DNA from: Bacillota bacterium
GTDB lineage: Bacteria; Bacillota_A; Clostridia; Lachnospirales; Lachnospiraceae
DNA length: 64,000 nt
Reading direction: 5' to 3'
Assembly: GCA_023443925.1 (NCBI GenBank)
Contig: JAEZSL010000082.1
Location: forward strand, 1 to 64,000
Part shown: piece by piece, positions 17,085 to 25,645 of the stretch
Layout of the letters: the number at the start of each line of letters is the position of its first letter
Position numbering within the stretch: the first letter of the stretch is position 1
Program-made: the position numbers and the translations under genes
Notes under the pieces: model-generated
What the model saw: only the letters and a program-made list of their open reading frames with translations
Told to the model about the DNA's origin: nothing
The model's database searches: none

Positions 17085-18596
17085 ATGGAAAATAAAGTAG
17101 TATGCAGCATTACGAAGTCAGACAGGATTGACTTCCAGAACAACGCTTTGTTCTGCGTCGGCACAGGACGTATGAATTTGGCACTGCGAAAGGAATATTA
17201 CAATCAGTTAAAAAAGGTCCAGGAGGAGATCCATTTTTCCCATATCCGGGGACATGGACTATTCTGTGATGATATGGCTATTTATCAAGGCTATGAAGAA
17301 GATGGAACCATAAAGGCAGAATATAATTTTACCTATGTGGACATGGTTTTTGATGATTATCTGTCCTTAGGCCTGAAGCCCTTTGTGGAATTAGGATTTA
17401 TGCCGGAGAAACTGGCCTCCGGAAGGCAGACGGTATTTTACTGGAAAGGAAATGTAACCCCGCCGGCTGATTATAATAGATGGGCGGAGCTTGTAAAAGC
17501 TACGGTAAACCACTGGATTGACCGTTATGGAAGAGAAGAGGTAATAACCTGGCCTTTTGAGGTATGGAATGAACCAAATCTTCCCGGCTTTTGGAAGGGT
17601 GCGGATATGGAGGAGTATTTTCATCTTTATGAAGTGACGGCTAGAGCAGTAAAAGACTGTGATTCTCGCATACGGGTCGGAGGACCGGCGATATGCGGCG
17701 TGGATGATGAACGTTGGCTGCGTTGCTTTCTGGAATTCTGCTTAAATAATAAAGTACCGCTGGATTTGGTGACCAGACATGCGTATGCAACCGACATGCC
17801 GGAACGAGACGGACATTATGATTATCAGAATCTTAGAAAACCGGAAGTATTTATAGAGGAGTTAAAGGAAAGCAGGCGGATTATAGACAGTTTTCCGGAA
17901 TATTCGGGTATGGAGATGCATCTTACCGAATTCAATACCTCCTACACTCCCCTTAATCCCATTCATGACACAAACCTCAACGCTGCTTACATTGCACAGT
18001 TATTAAGTGTATTGGGTGATGTATGTGCTTCTTACTCCTATTGGACCTTTGGAGATGTATTCGAAGAGACAGGCGTTTCTTTTACACCGTTCTCCGGCGG
18101 TTTTGGGCTGTTAACAAACGGAATGATTCCAAAACCTACCTACTGGACCTTTGCGTTCTACCGCAAATTGGGTGCCGAGGCGGTAACACGCAGTGAAAAT
18201 TATGTTATTACCAGAAACGATAAAGGCGGGATCTATGGTGTTGCCTGGAATCCGGTAGATAGCTTTACGGATAAGGAACTTTCCATACAGCTTAAACTTG
18301 AACTGGATAATGGGGAATACAGCATGATTACAAGACTGGTGGATGAAGATACCTGTAATCCTCTTAGAGCCTGGATTAATATGGGTTCACCGGCTAATTT
18401 GAATAAAGAACAGAAAGAACTGTTATTAGAATGTGCGAAACCACTGGTGAAATCAGAACGGTTAAGTGTTACGGATAATGCCGCGGTTGTGGATGTTACT
18501 TTGTCCTCCAATGCATTATACAGTTTTGAAATACAACGGATTTTTCCGGAAACCGACAGAGGTTTTAAACCAGAACGAATCAGGGGAGCAGTGTGA
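17085..18596 (+). CDS. GH39 beta-xylosidase
   Basis: A 503-residue GH39 protein, a retaining beta-D-xylosidase family. The acid/base is Glu163 in FEVWNEPNLPGFW and the nucleophile Glu282 in HLTEFNTSYTP, both in their family contexts; GGPAICG and the YSYWTFGDVFEE segment also fit. The (beta/alpha)8 domain is followed by the usual C-terminal beta-sandwich. No signal peptide, so it works on imported xylo-oligosaccharides. The start at 17085 is preferred because GGGAG overlaps the ATG at 17073. The stop codon lies inside the first hairpin of an 83-bp tandem repeat that follows. Operon with the GH43 protein (70 bp gap) is likely. Confidence 0.9.
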   Translation: MENKVVCSITKSDRIDFQNNALFCVGTGRMNLALRKEYYNQLKKVQEEIHFSHIRGHGLFCDDMAIYQGYEEDGTIKAEYNFTYVDMVFDDYLSLGLKPFVELGFMPEKLASGRQTVFYWKGNVTPPADYNRWAELVKATVNHWIDRYGREEVITWPFEVWNEPNLPGFWKGADMEEYFHLYEVTARAVKDCDSRIRVGGPAICGVDDERWLRCFLEFCLNNKVPLDLVTRHAYATDMPERDGHYDYQNLRKPEVFIEELKESRRIIDSFPEYSGMEMHLTEFNTSYTPLNPIHDTNLNAAYIAQLLSVLGDVCASYSYWTFGDVFEETGVSFTPFSGGFGLLTNGMIPKPTYWTFAFYRKLGAEAVTRSENYVITRNDKGGIYGVAWNPVDSFTDKELSIQLKLELDNGEYSMITRLVDEDTCNPLRAWINMGSPANLNKEQKELLLECAKPLVKSERLSVTDNAAVVDVTLSSNALYSFEIQRIFPETDRGFKPERIRGAV

Positions 18597-18756
18597 ATTA
18601 TAAAGTACATAATTCACACCCTGATATGAGGCAGTAAATCATCTGCTCACAGATGATTTATGCAATGGGAGCAGTGTGAATTATAAAGTACATAATTCAC
18701 ACCCTGATATGAGGCAGTAAATCATCTGTGCACAGATGATTTATGCAAGGGGAGCA
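18584..18756. repeat. Two perfect-length 83-bp tandem repeats with paired hairpins
   Basis: Units 18584-18666 and 18667-18749 are almost identical, and a third begins at 18750 (GGGAGCA) and stops. Each holds two hairpins. The first is GTGTGAATTA/TAATTCACAC (18591-18600 with 18610-18619 in unit one). The second is TAAATCATCTG/CAGATGATTTA (18635-18645 with 18650-18660). Unit two differs in the second loop (TGCA for CTCA region), which leaves the stem intact. The array fills the gap between GH39 and the esterase and overlaps the GH39 stop codon. It belongs to the same family as the array at 23582-23912. Confidence 0.92.
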
Positions 18757-18781
18757 ATTTAATTAACAGGAGGAAAGGGTT

Positions 18782-19849
18782 ATGAGTTTTTATGAGGCAG
18801 AAGTTTTACCTGAGGAATATAAAAGGGCGGCGAAAGATTCACAGCAGGGTACACTAGAGGATATTTCATACAGCGTCGGAAACTATATTAACCAGTCAAG
18901 ACAGTTCGTTACAAATCAAATGATAAATGAGAAAGAAACAGGCAGAGAAACCGTAAGCGGTGCCCCAATCACCAAGAAATGCAGTGTTTATCTGCCAGCC
19001 GGTTATGATAAGAAGGATAAAGCGGTAAAATACGATGTTTTATATCTGCTTCATGGGGTAGGCGGAAGCCGTGAGGAATGGTTATCCGGAAATGGCAAAA
19101 CCGATGGGAATTATACCATATGCAACCTATTTGATAACCTGATTGCATATGGAGAAATAAAACCCCTTATCGTTGTTTTTCCGGAAGGCAGAAGTGCCTG
19201 TGACTGGACGGATACTTCTTTTAATCCGGAGGGGACCAATCTGCTGGGTTTTTACTATTTTGACTATGAATTAAGATATGATTTGATTCCATACATAGAA
19301 GAAAACTATAACACTTATGCCAGAATTATGGATAGGTCTTTAGAGGCTATAGACTACAACCGTATGCACAGGGCCATTGGAGGTTTGTCCATGGGTGGGA
19401 TGCAGACACTGAATTTAGGAATAGGCGGTTACCGTTTTGATTCTGTTGTATTTGCTGGAGGAGAAAGCAGGTGGGAAAACGGTCTTACGGCAACCGTACC
19501 AGCCCCGGGTATGCTGGATTTGTTCTCCTATGCAGGTGCCTTTTCCAATGCCCCTACTTCCAGTGAAGGTAAAATTCTGGGACATAGTATAAAAGCAGGC
19601 CATAAACTTCAGTTACTCTATATGACCTGCGGTGATGCCGATGAGGTAGCATACGGGGCAGGCTATTTAACAGCAATAAAGGGGCTTAAGGATGCTGCGG
19701 GAGATAACCTGGGAGATTTTTTCCGGATTATAATAAAGGATGGGGTTCATGATTTTTCGGTGTGGAACAACGGTGCCTATAATTTTAGCCGTCTATCCTT
19801 TGGGAAGCTGTTAGAACACCATGAGCAGACAACTGCACTAATGTGTTAA
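18782..19849 (+). CDS. CE1-type esterase (feruloyl or acetylxylan esterase-like)
   Basis: A 355-residue alpha/beta hydrolase of the esterase-D/CE1 group, whose members remove ferulate or acetate from xylan side chains. The oxyanion region YLLHGVGGSREEW is at residues 88-100. The nucleophile elbow GLSMGG gives Ser203, an acidic residue lies in TCGDAD (285 or 287), and the His is 323 in DGVHDFSVWNN. There is no signal peptide, so the substrate is an imported esterified oligosaccharide. AGGAGG is 7 bp before the start. It sits between GH39 and a carboxylesterase in the same direction. Confidence 0.85.
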   Translation: MSFYEAEVLPEEYKRAAKDSQQGTLEDISYSVGNYINQSRQFVTNQMINEKETGRETVSGAPITKKCSVYLPAGYDKKDKAVKYDVLYLLHGVGGSREEWLSGNGKTDGNYTICNLFDNLIAYGEIKPLIVVFPEGRSACDWTDTSFNPEGTNLLGFYYFDYELRYDLIPYIEENYNTYARIMDRSLEAIDYNRMHRAIGGLSMGGMQTLNLGIGGYRFDSVVFAGGESRWENGLTATVPAPGMLDLFSYAGAFSNAPTSSEGKILGHSIKAGHKLQLLYMTCGDADEVAYGAGYLTAIKGLKDAAGDNLGDFFRIIIKDGVHDFSVWNNGAYNFSRLSFGKLLEHHEQTTALMC

Positions 19850-19886
19850 AAAGGTAAATATTTATTAAAGAATGGAGGAGGTATAT

Positions 19887-21407
19887 ATGTTACGAATAGT
19901 AAAAACAGAAAACGGTGTGGTACAGGGGTTACCGGCAGCAGATCCGAGAATTACAAGTTTTAAAGGCATTCCTTTTGCAGCACCTCCCATTGGAGAGAAC
20001 CGCTTTCGGGCTCCAATGCCTGCCAAGAACTGGGAGGGGGTACGAAAAGCCTTTGAATTCGCACCGATATCACTGCAGCCAACGCCGGGGCTAAATAAAG
20101 AGGATATCTATACCAGGGAGTGGGCGGTTGACCCGGAGATTCCCATGGATGAGGATTGCCTTTATCTGAATGTATGGACACCAGCTTTAACGACAGACGA
20201 AAAACTTCCGGTTTATGTATGGTATTTCGGAGGGGGTCTTCAAGTAGGTAATACGGCTGAGATGGAGTTTGACGGGGAGAGAATCGCCAGGAGGGGTATC
20301 GTTGTAGTAACAGTTAATTACCGGTTGAATGTATTCGGATTTTTATGTCATCCAGAAATAACCGCAGAATCGCCGGAGGCTCCCGGAAATTTCGGACATC
20401 TGGACCAGCAGGCAGGAACCAGGTGGGTCAAACGCAATATTGCTTCCTTTGGAGGGGATCCGGATAATATAACCATCGGTGGTCAGTCCGCCGGCGGAGC
20501 CAGTGTCATGAGTCAGCTTACGTCACCTCAGAATGAGGGGCTTTTTCAAAAGGCAATTGTGGAAAGTGGTATGATAATAGGGCTTTACCCGGGTAATTTT
20601 GAATTTGGCGCAAAAAAAGCTTTAGCGGAGGAAGAGCAGGAAGGAAAAACATTTTTTGAATTTCTTGGTGTTTCTTCTTTAAAAGAAGCCAGAGCCCTGG
20701 AAGCAGAATATATCAATAAGAAAGCCCAGGAATATAACAGATTCTGGGGTACTGTGGTGGATAATAAGTTTTGCATAGGCAGTCCTTTTGAACTTGTCGC
20801 CAGGGATAAAGCCATGAAGATTCCGATGATGTTCGGACATACCTCATCAGAGTTTTATTGTGAACCCAAAGCAGGTACCGCCCAGGAATTCCATAAAATG
20901 GCCGTAGATTTATTCGGTGAGGATGCAGAGGAATTTTTGAAATTATGCAATGCGTCTTCCGGAAACGTAGAAGAGATGATAAGCCGTGCTTCGGTACGAA
21001 TTGTTGAATACGCAAACCGGATTGCTGCCGGTGCCAATGAGGTTTCCCTTAAAAAGGTTCCTATGTATTACTATGTTTTTGATGCTGAAATTCCTGGTTA
21101 CGATAACCCCGGCACCTTCCACTCCGTGGACCTGTGGTTTTTCTTTGAAACCCTTGCAAAATGTATAAGACCTTTTGTGGGTAAACATTACGATCTTGCA
21201 CGTCAGATGTGCAATTACTGGGCTAATTTCATTCGTTCCGGCGATCCCAACGGAAAAGATGCGGACGGAGAAGATATGCCTCTATGGGAACCTTATAAAA
21301 AAGAAGCCCCCTTTGGTATGGTTTTTGGGGAAAAGTCTGAGTTTGTCAAAGCGTGGCCGGGGGAAGTAATGCAGTTTCTGGTAAAAAAATATCTAAGCTC
21401 CTTATAA
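19887..21407 (+). CDS. Type-B carboxylesterase (PnbA/esterase family)
   Basis: A 507-residue carboxylesterase type B. Clear family blocks are FKGIPFAAPPIGENRF, EDCLYLNVWTP, and the nucleophile motif GGQSAGG with Ser201; GTFHSVDLWFFFE carries the probable His. These enzymes cleave a range of carboxylic esters in the cytoplasm. Here it follows a CE1-type esterase by 37 bp, which suggests that it removes acyl groups from imported cell-wall oligosaccharides. Start 19887 is chosen because GGAGGAGG lies directly upstream and overlaps the earlier ATG at 19872. It converges on the GH31 gene with only 20 bp between them and no visible terminator. Confidence 0.9.
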   Translation: MLRIVKTENGVVQGLPAADPRITSFKGIPFAAPPIGENRFRAPMPAKNWEGVRKAFEFAPISLQPTPGLNKEDIYTREWAVDPEIPMDEDCLYLNVWTPALTTDEKLPVYVWYFGGGLQVGNTAEMEFDGERIARRGIVVVTVNYRLNVFGFLCHPEITAESPEAPGNFGHLDQQAGTRWVKRNIASFGGDPDNITIGGQSAGGASVMSQLTSPQNEGLFQKAIVESGMIIGLYPGNFEFGAKKALAEEEQEGKTFFEFLGVSSLKEARALEAEYINKKAQEYNRFWGTVVDNKFCIGSPFELVARDKAMKIPMMFGHTSSEFYCEPKAGTAQEFHKMAVDLFGEDAEEFLKLCNASSGNVEEMISRASVRIVEYANRIAAGANEVSLKKVPMYYYVFDAEIPGYDNPGTFHSVDLWFFFETLAKCIRPFVGKHYDLARQMCNYWANFIRSGDPNGKDADGEDMPLWEPYKKEAPFGMVFGEKSEFVKAWPGEVMQFLVKKYLSSL

Positions 21408-21427
21408 AGAAAGTGGAATTGGATTTA

Positions 21428-23419
21428 CTATTTTAAAACGGAATCAAACACCTGCAGCACCTCGCTGCCATTTTTGATAAAAGCAATAAATTCATGGATT
21501 TCCGCGTTTACCATAACTGTTTTTTTACCCTCATAATTCTGCCCGTCATTGATGTTAATCCAGTTTCCTTCCGGCAGATATACTTTACGCTGTGTAATGC
21601 CCTGTTCCAAAATAGGAGCGAAGAGAATGTCCTCTCCGAACATATACTGGTCATCAAGGGTATAACAGGTTTCGTCCTCATAGAAATCATAAAACATTGG
21701 ACGCATAATAGGTGAGCCGGTAGCAGCTGCAATATCCATGTACTTTAGGATATAGGGTTTTAACCCTTCTCTTAGTTTAAGTAAATTTTTAATTATTGGA
21801 TAATTTCGTTCCCCGAAACTCCAGATTTCATTATCTCCGCCGCTTTTTTCTTTTACTTCCGGATAGTGGTCCACCTGGCCGGTCATTCGGTTTCTTACCC
21901 CGTGAAGGCGCATGACAGGGCAGAATAAGCCGAATTGAAACCAGCGGATAATAAGTTCACGGAAATACTCGCTTTCAATATTACCGGAATGAAAGCCGCC
22001 GATATCGCTGTTCCACCAGGGAATACCGGACATTGCCATGGAAAGGCCGCTGGTAACGCTTTGTCTGAGTGCAGTAAAGGTTGACGGGATATCACCATTC
22101 CAGGCAAGGGCTCCAAAGCGCTGGCTGCCGGGATAAGCCGCACGGGTAAGAGATATGATTTCCTCTTCTCCTTCCGACTTAAGACCATCATAAAAAAGTT
22201 TGGAATAATAATAGGGGTAAAGAAGTGCCGTTTGTGCGCCGTTTCCGGCATAAAAATGAAGGTTGTTAAACTGCTGGGGATGAACCTCAGGTTCTGCTTC
22301 ATCAAGCCAAAAGCTTTTAATACCGTATTTATAATAGTTCTCTTTTATTTTACTCCAAACATAAGATCCGGTTTCCGGATTCGTGGGATCGATAAAGGTC
22401 TGCTGGCCATAGAAGCTGAATATGCCGTATTGTCCGTTTTCGGTACGAACCAGCATATTTTCCTCTTCCATAGTGGAATAGTTTTCGCTGTCCGGGTTAA
22501 TGGTGGGCCAGATAGATACAACGGGGCGGATTCCTAAGGCTTTCAGCTCTTCACACATGGCTTTTGGGTCAGGCCAATATTTGGGATCAAATTTCCATTC
22601 ACCCTGTTCGGTCCAGTGGAAATAATCGATCACAATAGCCGCCAGAGGAATTTCTCTTTTATGATATTCTCTTGCAACAGCCAGGAGGTCAGCCTGGCTT
22701 TCATAACGAAGCTTGCTTTGCCAGAAGCCCGCAGCCCAACTGGGGAAGGCAGGAGCGTAACCGGTTAGGTCGCAATAGGTTTTTAAAACATCGGCAGGAC
22801 GTTCTCCGGTATATATAAGATAATCAATTTGATAAGCATTCCCGGAGCACCAGAGGGTATGGTTATTGGTTGTTTCACAGTATCCCGGTGAAGGATTATT
22901 CCAAAAAAAGCCGTAACCCAGTGAAGAATAAAGAACCGGCAGCGCTGATTTAGTGTTATAATGGACAAGATTACAGCTGCAGCCTTTTCTGTCAAGCTGG
23001 TCTTCCTGTTCCTGGCCAAGCCCGTAGAAATGTTCGCCGGGATTACTCTTAAAGATAGCCTTAACCTGATAATTATTTCCGCTTAGATGGGTAAAACGTG
23101 TAACAGGATCACCTTCCTCTTTTGAACAGAGTATTTCTATGCCTTTGCGGTAAAAAGTGATAACACTTGGCTCCCAGCCCCCACCGGTACTTATGGAAGC
23201 GGAGATACTTCCGTTTGTAATGACAGCCTGCTTTTCATCACCTGTAATCTGACAGTCACTTTTTGTTACCGATGGCAGTAAAGTCCAATTCTCACTGGAA
23301 ATCGTACTGTTTCTGGTGGAACGGTACCGCAGGCAGTTTATGCCGTAAGGCTCAATAACGGTAAGTTCGTCTTTTCTTTTAAATACTATTTTATCTGTGG
23401 AAATTGTAAGTTTACCCAT
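21428..23419 (-). CDS. GH31 alpha-xylosidase/alpha-glucosidase family protein
   Basis: A 663-residue GH31 enzyme. The N-terminal beta-sandwich (about 1-220) leads to a (beta/alpha)8 barrel with nucleophile Asp373 in SFWLDEAEPE and acid/base Asp443 in LAWNGDIPST. The C-terminal part holds the proximal beta-domain (APILEQGITQRKVYLP). The FWLDEAEPE form is common in alpha-xylosidases of the YicI type and in related alpha-glucosidases, so removal of alpha-xylose from xyloglucan or heteroxylan pieces is plausible but not proved. AAGGAG precedes the start on the minus strand. No signal peptide. It is divergent from an AraC gene across the tandem-repeat region. Confidence 0.88.
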   Translation of the reverse strand: MGKLTISTDKIVFKRKDELTVIEPYGINCLRYRSTRNSTISSENWTLLPSVTKSDCQITGDEKQAVITNGSISASISTGGGWEPSVITFYRKGIEILCSKEEGDPVTRFTHLSGNNYQVKAIFKSNPGEHFYGLGQEQEDQLDRKGCSCNLVHYNTKSALPVLYSSLGYGFFWNNPSPGYCETTNNHTLWCSGNAYQIDYLIYTGERPADVLKTYCDLTGYAPAFPSWAAGFWQSKLRYESQADLLAVAREYHKREIPLAAIVIDYFHWTEQGEWKFDPKYWPDPKAMCEELKALGIRPVVSIWPTINPDSENYSTMEEENMLVRTENGQYGIFSFYGQQTFIDPTNPETGSYVWSKIKENYYKYGIKSFWLDEAEPEVHPQQFNNLHFYAGNGAQTALLYPYYYSKLFYDGLKSEGEEEIISLTRAAYPGSQRFGALAWNGDIPSTFTALRQSVTSGLSMAMSGIPWWNSDIGGFHSGNIESEYFRELIIRWFQFGLFCPVMRLHGVRNRMTGQVDHYPEVKEKSGGDNEIWSFGERNYPIIKNLLKLREGLKPYILKYMDIAAATGSPIMRPMFYDFYEDETCYTLDDQYMFGEDILFAPILEQGITQRKVYLPEGNWININDGQNYEGKKTVMVNAEIHEFIAFIKNGSEVLQVFDSVLK

Positions 23420-23581
23420 TGGTCTGCTCCTTATTCTATGGATTTCATAGTGTATATCAGCCGGTTTATTTGTATTAACCCGGACCTGATCCTGACTATA
23501 CTTTAGTAAAACCGTGGCAGATTGTCTTTAACTAATTTGTGCAGTATTGATACAATTTTGATATACATATAGAGCGGGTTT
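23420..23581. other. Promoter region of the GH31 gene
   Basis: Gene-free sequence upstream of the minus-strand GH31. It is followed by the repeat array. I see no clear -35/-10 pair or operator. Confidence 0.5.
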
Positions 23582-23912
23582 AAATTATGAAGAACCATGT
23601 TTATACGCTAATATAAGAATGTAACGGAGTAAGTTTGAATATGAAGAATCATGTTTAAATCCTGATATAAGAATGTAATGGAAAAAGTATGAATTACGAA
23701 GAACCAAGTTTATACACTAATATAAGGATGTACGGAGAAATGTCTGAATTAAGAAGAACCATATTTAAACACTGACATAAGGATGTAACGGATAAATATG
23801 AATTATGAAGAACCAGGTTTAAACCCGATATAAGGATGTAGTTAAAAATCGAATTATAAAATGTGATAATTCATATACAATATAAGTCATGCAAGGGAAC
23901 AATTTTGTGAAA
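23582..23912. repeat. Array of 54-55 bp imperfect tandem repeats
   Basis: Five units begin at about 23587, 23641, 23696, 23751 and 23805, each with the frame GAATTATGAAGAACC, then TTTAAAC, then CTGATATAAGGATGTAACGG. A sixth, different unit (23851-23912) reads GAATTATAAAATGTG-ATAATTC and ends TCATGCAAGGGAACAATTT. That last unit lines up with the 83-bp repeat at 18584 (GAATTATAAAG, ATAATTC, TATGCAAGGGGAGCAATTT), so both arrays belong to one family. The array lies between the divergent GH31 and AraC genes, just before the AraC ribosome-binding site. No coding frame is preserved. Confidence 0.88.
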
Positions 23913-23946
23913 TGCAGCTCAGTATGCAGCTGCGAGGAGGTATAGT

Positions 23947-24825
23947 ATGCCAGCGGAACATAATTCTTTACTGCTTGAGAGAATTCCACATAAAACACAG
24001 TTCAGAGCAATATCATTCCATCATACGGTAACTGATCCGAAAACGGACTTGGTCTTGTATCTGCATTGGCACAGTGAAGCGGAATTCCTTTTTCTTGAAA
24101 GAGGAGAGGCGATTTTTATAATCGAAGAAGAGGAATACCATCTCCATGCCGGAGAGGCCATATTTATACCGCCAAATCTGCTTCATTCGGCAAAAGGGAT
24201 AAATGAAGGAGGCTGTGAATTTTATGCTATCGTTTTTTCACTGTCCTACTTGTTTGACTCCTGTGCGAATCCGCAGTTTACAAGATATCTGCAGCCGGTG
24301 ATCAATTTTGGTACCCGCTGTACCCTCCATCTGGTTCCGGAGGTATCCTGGCACAAAGATATTCTGGATATGCTGAAAAAGATGTATGAAGAGTCCCACA
24401 AGGTACCGGAATACTGGGAACTTCAGATGTATGGCATGCTCCTTACGGTATGGCAGTGGCTGTATAATAATTACCTGTCCGTCTATGAGTCGGACAGCCA
24501 TTATAAAAAACTGTCCGAACAGCTTGGAGAAGCATTAAAATATATACATGATTCCTATGGGGAAGAAATATCCTTAAGTGAACTTGCCGGATTATCCAAT
24601 ATGAGCGAGGGCCAGTTCTGCCGTCTCTTTAAGAAACTAACCGGATTTACGCCCTTTAGTTATCTGAACCGGTACCGGATAATTAAAAGCTGTAAATACT
24701 TAACCGGTACAACCAAAAAGGTTACGGAAATCGCCGCATTATGCGGTTTTAACAGTATCAGTTTTTATAACCGGGAATTTATCCGGTATATAAGAATTAC
24801 ACCTTCTGCTTACCGTAAAGGGTAG
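23947..24825 (+). CDS. AraC-family regulator with cupin sensor
   Basis: A 292-residue regulator. Residues 20-95 form a cupin (LHWHSEAEFLFLERGEAIF, HAGEAIFIPPNLLHSA) that should bind a sugar; residues 195-290 are the two-HTH DNA-binding domain ending ITPSAYRKG. GAGGAGG is 7 bp before the ATG. It follows the tandem-repeat array and is divergent from GH31, which is its simplest target. It is convergent with the response-regulator gene on its other side, 43 bp away. Confidence 0.9.
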   Translation: MPAEHNSLLLERIPHKTQFRAISFHHTVTDPKTDLVLYLHWHSEAEFLFLERGEAIFIIEEEEYHLHAGEAIFIPPNLLHSAKGINEGGCEFYAIVFSLSYLFDSCANPQFTRYLQPVINFGTRCTLHLVPEVSWHKDILDMLKKMYEESHKVPEYWELQMYGMLLTVWQWLYNNYLSVYESDSHYKKLSEQLGEALKYIHDSYGEEISLSELAGLSNMSEGQFCRLFKKLTGFTPFSYLNRYRIIKSCKYLTGTTKKVTEIAALCGFNSISFYNREFIRYIRITPSAYRKG

Positions 24826-24868
24826 TCTTAATAATTAAAGGTATAATAAAAAAATACGGTACCTGCCA

Positions 24869-25645
24869 TTAATCTGCGGAGCCCCGGTTTTTACCAAGGT
24901 TATCCCGGAAGTTTGCCGGGCTTACACCGGTCACCTGCTTAAAAGATTTGCTAAAGTGAAAGGGATCGGTATAGCCGACCAGATTCGCAACCATATTAAT
25001 AGTTAAACTATAATCCCCTAAAAGCTGTTTAGCCGTATTAATCCGGTAATTTTGTATATATTTTGAAGGTGTGACATGAACATATTTTACAAATATTTTT
25101 GTTAAATAGGATGGGGAAAAGGAAAAGTGGTCTGCGATCAGATTCAAATCAATGGGTTTTTGATAATTCTGTTCAATATATTTTTTTATAAGGGCAGCAA
25201 TTTCCTCGGAACTATAGGACAGAGGCTTTTCCGCTGACTCAAACATTTTATGGGTTGAAAGAAAGTTCTGTTCCAGTCTTTTTAACAGAGAAGTTAACTC
25301 TTCCAGGTTCACCGGCTTTAAAAGATATGCAAATACACCATAATCAATGGCAGATTTCGCATAGGCAAAATCATCATGACCGCTTAAAATCACGCACTTA
25401 ATATAATTATTGTATTGCGCTATATGTTTTACTAATTCGATACCGTCCATAACCGGCATCTGAATATCCGTAAAGATTACATTGGGTGTCTGTTCTTTTA
25501 TAAAGTTTAAGGCATCTTCTCCATTGGTTTCAATCCGGATTACTTTAAAATTCGGGTTTACTAATTCAATATTCTTGGCAATGTTTTTAGCCAATAATTT
25601 TTCGTCTTCTACGACCACAACTGTAAAAATCTTGTTATCACTCAT
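24869..25645 (-). CDS. Response regulator, YesN/AraC type
   Basis: A 258-residue response regulator. The receiver domain (about 5-125) has the acidic pair VVVEDEKL and the phosphoacceptor Asp in VIFTDIQMPVMDG. The C-terminal AraC-type DNA-binding domain (about 155-250) ends in KQVTGVSPANFRDN. Its start codon overlaps the end of the histidine kinase gene by 8 bp (AATGAGTGA), so the two are translationally coupled. The pair faces away from the importer at 27794-30929, the likely target, as is usual for YesMN pairs next to sugar transporters. Confidence 0.93.
   Translation of the reverse strand: MSDNKIFTVVVVEDEKLLAKNIAKNIELVNPNFKVIRIETNGEDALNFIKEQTPNVIFTDIQMPVMDGIELVKHIAQYNNYIKCVILSGHDDFAYAKSAIDYGVFAYLLKPVNLEELTSLLKRLEQNFLSTHKMFESAEKPLSYSSEEIAALIKKYIEQNYQKPIDLNLIADHFSFSPSYLTKIFVKYVHVTPSKYIQNYRINTAKQLLGDYSLTINMVANLVGYTDPFHFSKSFKQVTGVSPANFRDNLGKNRGSAD

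Noticed and set aside
18584..18756. Plasmid or phage attachment site or origin
   Set aside because: Direct repeats alone; no integrase, replication or partition gene is nearby and the gene order runs smoothly through.
23582..23912. CRISPR array
   Set aside because: Units are imperfect and contiguous, with no unique spacers of uniform length, and there are no cas genes in the window.
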